A DNA stretch of 64,000 bases from Flemingiibacterium sp045578725. Its GTDB lineage: Bacteria > Bacillota > Clostridia > Oscillospirales > CAG-272. The position numbers and the translations under genes are program-made. The stretch is taken from assembly GCA_045578725.1 (NCBI GenBank), contig JAZNKS010000016.1, forward strand, positions 1 through 64,000, written 5' to 3'. Below, piece by piece: positions 58,817-64,000 of this stretch (positions within the stretch are counted from its first letter, which is position 1; every line of letters starts with the position of its first letter). Below the pieces are notes generated by a model. The model saw only the letters and a list, made by a program, of their open reading frames with translations, made no database searches and was not told where the DNA came from.

Positions 58817-60652
58817 TTATGCTTCGGTGATGAAGAAGCGTCTGTACCAGACGAGGAAGGTGAAAACCGTCCAGATGCGGCGGCCGTAATCCGCGCCCGC
58901 CCGATGCTCGTCCAGCAGCTTCACCAGCGCGTCGGTGTCGAAGAATTCGTCCGCATAATCCGCCGTGAAATGCTCCTTCACGATATTGTAGTATTTCTCC
59001 TCCCGCAGCCAGTACCGGATCGGTACGGGGAAGCCGAGCTTCTTGCGGTCCGCCCATTCATCGGGCAGGGTTTTGTTGGCCGCCTTGCGGAAGATGTATT
59101 TGGTATTCTTTCCGTTGATCTTGTATTCGTGCGGAAGTCCCTGCGCTTTGGTCATGATGACCTTGTCAAGGAAGGGAACACGGAGCTCCAGCGAGGCCGC
59201 CATGCTCATTTTGTCCGCCTTGAGCAGGATATCGCCCGGCAGCCAGAGGTTGAGATCCAGATACTGCTTCTTGTCAAGCTCCGATTTGTCCTTTACCCGG
59301 GCATAGATCGGGGCCGTGACCTCACGCGTCGAGGGGCCGACCCGGTAATCCGGCTTCAGCAGGGCCAGCGCATCCTTTTCGGGCCAGACCATCGCCTGTC
59401 CGATGAAGTAATCCTCGGGATTGCCGCTGGATTTGATGATGAAATCGTGTCCCTTGAAATAGGGGAGCTTTTTGGCGACGGCCGCAGCGGCAACGCGCAG
59501 AGCTTTGGGAAGCTTCTTGTAGCGCTGCATCAGCGGCGGCTCATCGTACCATTCGTAGCCGGCATAGATCTCGTCCGCACCCTCGCCCGAGAGTACAACC
59601 GTGACCTCCTCCCTTGCCAGCCGCGCCAGGAACCAGAGCGGCACCGAGGAAGGATTGGACTGCGGCTCATCCATATGGTACTGGATATCCGAAAAGGCAT
59701 CAAAGCACTCGTCGGCGGTAATCAGCTTGCGGATATTTTCGATCCCCAGCCGGTCAGAGAGCTCCTTAGCATAATCGGTTTCGTTGAATTTGTGATAATC
59801 GAAGCCGACCGAGAAGGTCTTGTCGGGCATCAGACAGGCGGTGATGTAGGACGAATCCACACCGCCGGACAGGAAGGCTCCGACCTTCACGTCGCTGATT
59901 TTATGCGCGGCCACCGATTCGCGGACCGCATCGTCGATTTCCTTCACATAGGCATCAAAATCGCCCGGCTTCTCGGTGAAATCCGCATCCCAGTAGCGGG
60001 TGCGCTTCATCGTTTCGGGAGCGGACAGATCCACGGTGAAGAAATGCGCCGGCTCCAGCTTGAATACCCCCTCGAAGAAGGTTTCGGGGAGGGAGGAATA
60101 CTGGAAGGTGAGATAGGGCCTCAGCGCCTGCTTGTTGAGCCGCTTTATAAAGCCGGGATGCTCCAGAAAGGCCTTGATTTCCGAGCCAAGGAGCCAGCCG
60201 TCGGCCGTGCGGTAATAATAGAAGGGCTTGATGCCGAAGGGATCGCGCGCGCCGTAGAGAAGATTCTTCTTCTTGTCATACAGCACAAACGCAAACATTC
60301 CCCGCAGCTTGCCGGCCAGCGCCTCGCCCCACTCTTCCCATCCGTGAACCAGCGTTTCGGTATCCGAACGGGTAACAAAGGTGTGGCCGCGCGCGATCAG
60401 CTCGTCGCGGAGACTCATGAAATTATAAACCTCGCCGTTGTAGACAAGAACGACACTGCCGTCCTCGTTATACATCGGCTGGGATCCGCCCTCCAGATCG
60501 ATGATCGACAGCCGCCGGAAGCCGAGCGCTACCGTATCGCCGATGAATTCACCCGCCGAATCGGGGCCGCGGTGGACAATCCGCTCCATCATCCGTTGGA
60601 GTATTTCCTTTTGATTCTCCAGCCGTCCCGAGAATCCGACAAATCCGCACAT
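58817..60652 (-). CDS. asnB: Glutamine-dependent asparagine synthetase-type amidotransferase
   Basis: 611 residues: N-terminal glutaminase with the catalytic Cys2 in MCGFVGFSG and RGPDSAGEF, then a synthetase domain with the PP-loop-like FLSGGVDSSYI and LSGEGADEIYAGY. It could make free asparagine. In lactococci a homologue (AsnH) instead amidates the D-Asp cross-bridge to D-Asn. Being the first gene of an operon with D-aspartate ligase, racemase and murE makes the wall role likely here. The start follows GGGAG. A leftward TATAAT is present near 60697, but the -35 box is weak. Confidence 0.88.
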   Translation of the reverse strand: MCGFVGFSGRLENQKEILQRMMERIVHRGPDSAGEFIGDTVALGFRRLSIIDLEGGSQPMYNEDGSVVLVYNGEVYNFMSLRDELIARGHTFVTRSDTETLVHGWEEWGEALAGKLRGMFAFVLYDKKKNLLYGARDPFGIKPFYYYRTADGWLLGSEIKAFLEHPGFIKRLNKQALRPYLTFQYSSLPETFFEGVFKLEPAHFFTVDLSAPETMKRTRYWDADFTEKPGDFDAYVKEIDDAVRESVAAHKISDVKVGAFLSGGVDSSYITACLMPDKTFSVGFDYHKFNETDYAKELSDRLGIENIRKLITADECFDAFSDIQYHMDEPQSNPSSVPLWFLARLAREEVTVVLSGEGADEIYAGYEWYDEPPLMQRYKKLPKALRVAAAAVAKKLPYFKGHDFIIKSSGNPEDYFIGQAMVWPEKDALALLKPDYRVGPSTREVTAPIYARVKDKSELDKKQYLDLNLWLPGDILLKADKMSMAASLELRVPFLDKVIMTKAQGLPHEYKINGKNTKYIFRKAANKTLPDEWADRKKLGFPVPIRYWLREEKYYNIVKEHFTADYADEFFDTDALVKLLDEHRAGADYGRRIWTVFTFLVWYRRFFITEA

Positions 60653-60746
60653 ATCCGATCTCCCAATCTTGTTCTGAACACAGTTTTACATTTTATTATA
60701 TCACATTCCGCCCGTTTTGGGAAGGGGTTTTTTGAAAATTTACATA

Positions 60747-61517
60747 TTATTCTTCTTCGCCCGCGTCCTCGGGATCGTCCGGATAGACTGTCAGCCGGCT
60801 TTCCTTGTAGCCGTCGATTCCGGCCTTCTGCAGAGCACCGAAAATGCGGTGGCGGAGGCCCTTGTTGTTTCGCTCCAGATTTGCCAGCAGCTGCTTCATG
60901 GATTCCCGCTCGGTCTGCTTATCCGCCGGACAGAGGGATGCTGCCACGGGAAGCGGATGCCGGTTGACAAAATAGCGGACATCCTTCTCCTGCGCATAGA
61001 TCAGCGGACGGATCATGGTCAGATCCTTCCGGCTCAGATAGGTGACCGGCGAAAAGCTGCCGAGCCGCCCCTCATAGAACAGATTGAGCATGAAGGTATC
61101 CACAACATCATCGAAATGATGGCCCAGCGCCAGCTTATTGCAGCCGAGCCGCTTGCATTCATCGTGGAGGGCGCCCCTGCGCATCTTGGCACAGAGCCCG
61201 CAGGGATTCTTCTCGCGGCGCAGATCAAAGACAACCCGGGAAATATGGGTTTCGACCACGGAATAAGGCACATCCAGCTCCTCGCACATGGCCCGGATCG
61301 CCGAATAATCGGCTCCTTCAAAGCCCATGTCGATGGTGATCGCGCGAAGCTCAAACTTCTTCGGATAGAACCGGCGAAGCTCGGCCAGCGCCATCAGGAG
61401 GGTCAGCGAATCCTTGCCGCCCGAGATGCCCACACCGATCACGTCGCCGTCCTCGATCATCGCATAATCGTCCACGGCGCGGCGGGTAAAGCTGAGAATA
61501 CGTTTGATTTCTTTCAT
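60747..61517 (-). CDS. ttcA: TtcA-family tRNA 2-thiolation enzyme
   Basis: 256 residues from the ATG at 61517 (GGAAAGG before it). PP-loop ATPase: SGGKDS at 32-37, the CxxC pair Cys106 and Cys109 in NPCGLCAKMRRGAL that holds the 4Fe-4S cluster, and LALGHHFDDVVDTFMLN. TtcA makes 2-thiocytidine at position 32 of certain tRNAs; Firmicutes relatives may act on other positions. Divergent from the amidase gene; a TTGATG-18-GATAAT promoter could lie inside the start of that gene. Confidence 0.85.
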   Translation of the reverse strand: MKEIKRILSFTRRAVDDYAMIEDGDVIGVGISGGKDSLTLLMALAELRRFYPKKFELRAITIDMGFEGADYSAIRAMCEELDVPYSVVETHISRVVFDLRREKNPCGLCAKMRRGALHDECKRLGCNKLALGHHFDDVVDTFMLNLFYEGRLGSFSPVTYLSRKDLTMIRPLIYAQEKDVRYFVNRHPLPVAASLCPADKQTERESMKQLLANLERNNKGLRHRIFGALQKAGIDGYKESRLTVYPDDPEDAGEEE

Positions 61518-61579
61518 TTGGTTCCTTTCCCTCCGCCATCGCATATACTGTAGCAGTTTTATTATCGGAGGTATCTTTC

Positions 61580-62146
61580 ATGGCCATCAAGGTTTTTATC
61601 GATCAGGGACACAATCCCGTCAATCCCAATGCCGGCGCGGAGGGAAACGGTCTGCGCGAGCAGGATCTGACCTACAATATCGGCGTGATTTTAGCCGACC
61701 TGCTGCGCGCCAATCCCGCATTTGAAGCAAGGCTCTCGCGAAATTCCCCCGACGAACAGCTGGGCACCAGCAATTCCTCAAGCCTTTCCGCCAGAGTCCG
61801 GGCAGCCAACGAATGGGGAGCGGATATCTTTGTCAGCCTTCACACCAATGCCTTCCGCAATGCCTCCGCCACGGGGGTGGAGGCCTATGCCTATTCGGAA
61901 AATTCAGCCGGCTTCCGGCTCGGGGAGGCTATCGTCCGCCAGCTGAGCCTGATTACCGGGCTTCCGCCGCGCGGCACCTTTGCCCGTCCCTCGCTCTATG
62001 TTCTCCGGCGGACCCGGATGCCGGCCGCGCTGATTGAGATGGGCTACATCACCAATCCCGGCGATGCGGCGCTGATGGCCGACGAGCCGGAGCTGTTCGC
62101 CCTCGGCATTTACAACGGAATTCTGGAATACTTTGGCATGGCATAA
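61580..62146 (+). CDS. N-acetylmuramoyl-L-alanine amidase (Amidase_3, CwlD-like)
   Basis: 188 residues, a bare catalytic domain. Zinc site: His11 in FIDQGHNP, Glu26 in LREQDLTYN, a second His in FVSLHTNAF, and the catalytic Glu in ALIEMGYITN. No signal peptide is evident, as in some CwlD-type spore cortex amidases; it may be exported otherwise or act after lysis. It sits directly before a spore germination gene. The start follows CGGAGG. Confidence 0.88.
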   Translation: MAIKVFIDQGHNPVNPNAGAEGNGLREQDLTYNIGVILADLLRANPAFEARLSRNSPDEQLGTSNSSSLSARVRAANEWGADIFVSLHTNAFRNASATGVEAYAYSENSAGFRLGEAIVRQLSLITGLPPRGTFARPSLYVLRRTRMPAALIEMGYITNPGDAALMADEPELFALGIYNGILEYFGMA

Positions 62147-62197
62147 ACAGCCGCATCGGGGGCAAAATAAAGGAAACACCCGAAAAGGACGGTTCCC

Positions 62198-63643
62198 ATG
62201 CAGTTTGAATCCTCCTACGATGCCAATGTTTCGGCCTTCGACCGGCTCTTCGGCATCGGCAAGAATTACGATTTTGTCAGCCGCGAGCTGATCATCGCCG
62301 GGCATCGCGCCCGCTTCTACTATATCGACAGCTTTGTGAACAGCCAGCTGCTCGAGCGGCTATTCATCTATCTGGCCGAGCTGACCGAACTTTATGCGGC
62401 AGATTCGGCCGCAGGCTTTGCCGCCGCCCATCTTCCCCACGCGCAGGTATCCCCCGCGCCCGATGCCGACACCTTTGTCCGCCTTATCATGGCGGGAACG
62501 GTCGGCTTCTTTCTGGAGGATTTTGCGGGCGAGGCTATCAATATCGATATGCGTGTCTATCCCTCGCGTTCCGTCCAGCAGTCGGAAAACGACCGGGTGC
62601 TTCGCGGTGCGCATGACAGCTTTGTCGAGGGCGTCAAGCAGAATTCCACCCTCATCCGCCGCCGGATCCGTGATCCCCGGCTCACCTTTGAGCTGTTCCC
62701 CATTGGAACGGCATCCAAAAGCGATATCGTGCTTGCCTATATCGGCGGCCGGGCCGATCCCGGTTATGTGGAAAAAATCCGAAACCGGCTGAAATCCATC
62801 CGTGCGGATGCGCTGAGCTTCGGGCCGCAGAGCCTGGCCGAATGCCTGATGAAGCAGAAATGGTACAATCCCTTCCCGAAATTCCGCTATACCGAGCGGC
62901 CGGACAATGCCGCCGCTCATTTATTGGAGGGCAGTATCATCCTCCTCTGCGATACCTCGCCCGAGGCCATGATCCTGCCCACCTGTATTTTTGATTTTAT
63001 GCAGGAAACCGACGATTTCTACTATCCCCCGCTGACCGGCTCCTATCTGCGCCTGCTGCGGTATGCGGTCTTCCTGCTGACGATGCTTCTGACCCCAACC
63101 TGGTATCTGTTCATCAGCCACCCGGAATGGATTCCCGAATGGATGCGCTTTATCCTCATCGACACCGAATACAACATTCCGATCATCGTCCAGCTGTTCA
63201 TCATCGAATTTGCGCTGGATGGCCTGAAGCTGGCCTCCATGAACACGCCCAATTCGCTGAACAACACCTTCGGCGTGGTCGGCGGCCTGATCCTCGGCGA
63301 TTTTGCGGTGCAGATCGGCTGGTTTGTGCCGGAGGTCATCGTCTATATGGCCTTCGTCGCCATCGCCAACTTCTCGCAGTCCAGCTATGAGCTGGGCTAT
63401 GCCTTCAAATTCATGCGGATGCTGCTTCTTCTTCTGACCGCGCTGCTCGGCCTTTGGGGTTATCTCGGCGGTCTTGTGCTGATCGGAGTTCTGATTGCCT
63501 CCAATTCCACCGTCAACGGAAAGCGGAATTATCTCTATCCGCTGATTCCGTGGAACGGGCGGGCCATGAAGCGTCTGCTCATCCGCGAGCGGCTCCGGAC
63601 GGACGGTGAAGGATCAGCGGATGACCGTACTCTCCTTCATTGA
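62198..63643 (+). CDS. GerA-family spore germination protein (A subunit)
   Basis: 481 residues. The N-terminal cytoplasmic domain (about 1-285) has the GerA pattern (DFVSRELIIAGHRARFYYIDSF, LTFELFPIGTASKSDIVLAYI, SLAECLMKQKWYNPFPKFRYTERPD). The C-terminal part has five or six membrane segments with NNTFGVVGGLILGDFAVQIGWF. GerA A subunits form nutrient-receptor channels in the spore inner membrane; the usual B and C partner genes do not follow here. Direct evidence that the organism forms spores. The last 30 bases overlap the end of the convergent YerB-like gene. Confidence 0.9.
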   Translation: MQFESSYDANVSAFDRLFGIGKNYDFVSRELIIAGHRARFYYIDSFVNSQLLERLFIYLAELTELYAADSAAGFAAAHLPHAQVSPAPDADTFVRLIMAGTVGFFLEDFAGEAINIDMRVYPSRSVQQSENDRVLRGAHDSFVEGVKQNSTLIRRRIRDPRLTFELFPIGTASKSDIVLAYIGGRADPGYVEKIRNRLKSIRADALSFGPQSLAECLMKQKWYNPFPKFRYTERPDNAAAHLLEGSIILLCDTSPEAMILPTCIFDFMQETDDFYYPPLTGSYLRLLRYAVFLLTMLLTPTWYLFISHPEWIPEWMRFILIDTEYNIPIIVQLFIIEFALDGLKLASMNTPNSLNNTFGVVGGLILGDFAVQIGWFVPEVIVYMAFVAIANFSQSSYELGYAFKFMRMLLLLLTALLGLWGYLGGLVLIGVLIASNSTVNGKRNYLYPLIPWNGRAMKRLLIRERLRTDGEGSADDRTLLH

Positions 63644-64000
63644 GGTTGTGCAGATCTGGAAGAAGGTGCGGCCGCGGTTGATCTGCAGCTCTTCCCCATC
63701 GGCGCCGTACAGCTTCAGCGGGCTGTCCTCAGTCGCCTTTTTCCAGGTGATCGGCTCATAGCGGCCGCCCCAGAAATAATAGCCCTCACCCGAGCCGGTG
63801 GTAGTGACATCCATGTGATTCTTGCTGTCACCGGTCCGCTTGGTGGGCAGATAGAGAAGAAGAATATTGTCAAAGGAAATCTGCACACCCGGTGTGTTGT
63901 CCATATGCTTGTCGCCGAGGAACTGCCAGCGGTAGTACACGCCCTCATTCTCGCTGTATTCAAAATACGGCTTGTGGGAGTTGGAATAGGTCACCTGCAG
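63614..64000 (-). CDS. YerB-like DUF3048 lipoprotein, C-terminal part (5' end outside window)
   Basis: The last 129 or so residues of a DUF3048 protein: FDNILLLYLPTKRTGD, then TTGSGEGYYFWGGRYEPITWKK and YGADGEELQINRGRTFFQI, which is the conserved C-terminal domain of Bacillus YerB. Such proteins are membrane lipoproteins of unclear role. The frame runs off the right edge, so the signal peptide and N-terminal domain are not visible. Its end overlaps the GerA gene by 30 bases. Confidence 0.85.
   Translation of the reverse strand: MQVTYSNSHKPYFEYSENEGVYYRWQFLGDKHMDNTPGVQISFDNILLLYLPTKRTGDSKNHMDVTTTGSGEGYYFWGGRYEPITWKKATEDSPLKLYGADGEELQINRGRTFFQICTTSMKESTVIR

Noticed and set aside
58787..60967. 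726-codon plus-strand frame opposite asnB
   Set aside because: It runs antisense through asnB and into ttcA, with no protein-like pattern.

Overview
The window looks like chromosomal DNA from a spore-forming, fermentative member of the Clostridia (Firmicutes), probably an uncultured gut or rumen lineage. The base composition is moderately GC-rich. Promoters are strong sigma-A type (TTGACA, 16-18 bp, TATAAT), terminators are hairpin plus T-run, and ribosome sites are AGGAGG-like. SecD and SecF are separate genes. A GerA-type germination protein, an Amidase_3 wall amidase, a spore-coat type CotH kinase, an A-type flavodiiron protein and many lipoproteins with a lipobox all point the same way. 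The species cannot be named from the sequence alone.

Layout. 1-5.4 kb: end of aroE, an endonuclease-IV-like TIM barrel protein, aroQ, then a GH38 alpha-mannosidase and a Cof-type phosphatase. 5.4-8.4 kb (minus): secD-secF-tcdA. 8.5-15.3 kb: AraC regulator, a six-hairpin glycosidase, aminopeptidase C, a beta-propeller protein and an esterase. 15.4-16.8 kb: an AT-rich islet with an orphan small RNA, a zinc-ribbon membrane protein, a small Xre repressor with clear operators, and tRNA-Val(GAC); a duplicated tRNA terminator brackets the two protein genes. 17-21.7 kb: beta-helix protein, orphan solute-binding lipoprotein, divergent AraC regulator and a collapsed GH92 gene. 21.8-26.4 kb: flavodiiron-flavin reductase-rubredoxin fusion, divergent Crp/Fnr regulator, GH36 alpha-galactosidase. 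26.5-29.5 kb: solute-binding lipoprotein plus membrane-anchored LuxR regulator. 29.8-32.4 kb: gene debris and an AT-richer TIM-barrel protein. 32.5-36.8 kb: BlaI/M56 pair and two exported proteins. 36.8-44 kb: AraC regulators, two PHP hydrolases, an ECF sigma/anti-sigma pair and two QueG-like iron-sulfur proteins. 44-49.8 kb: LacI regulator, solute-binding lipoprotein and a second GH38. 49.8-53 kb: amidohydrolase, DegT aminotransferase, DppA-like D-aminopeptidase. 53-60.7 kb: asnB-type amidotransferase, D-aspartate ligase, aspartate racemase, murE, cotH, tyrA. 60.7-64 kb: ttcA, amidase, gerA and the end of a YerB-like gene.

Together the genes describe a saccharolytic cell that imports oligosaccharides through binding proteins and trims them in the cytoplasm: the glycosidases show no signal peptides, and each is paired with a local regulator. 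The most coherent special system is the six-gene minus-strand operon at 53.1-60.7 kb. It reads as a cassette for putting D-aspartate, possibly amidated to D-asparagine, into peptidoglycan cross-bridges. The most unusual regulatory arrangement is the two-gene unit in which a solute-binding lipoprotein is followed directly by a membrane-spanning LuxR-type regulator.
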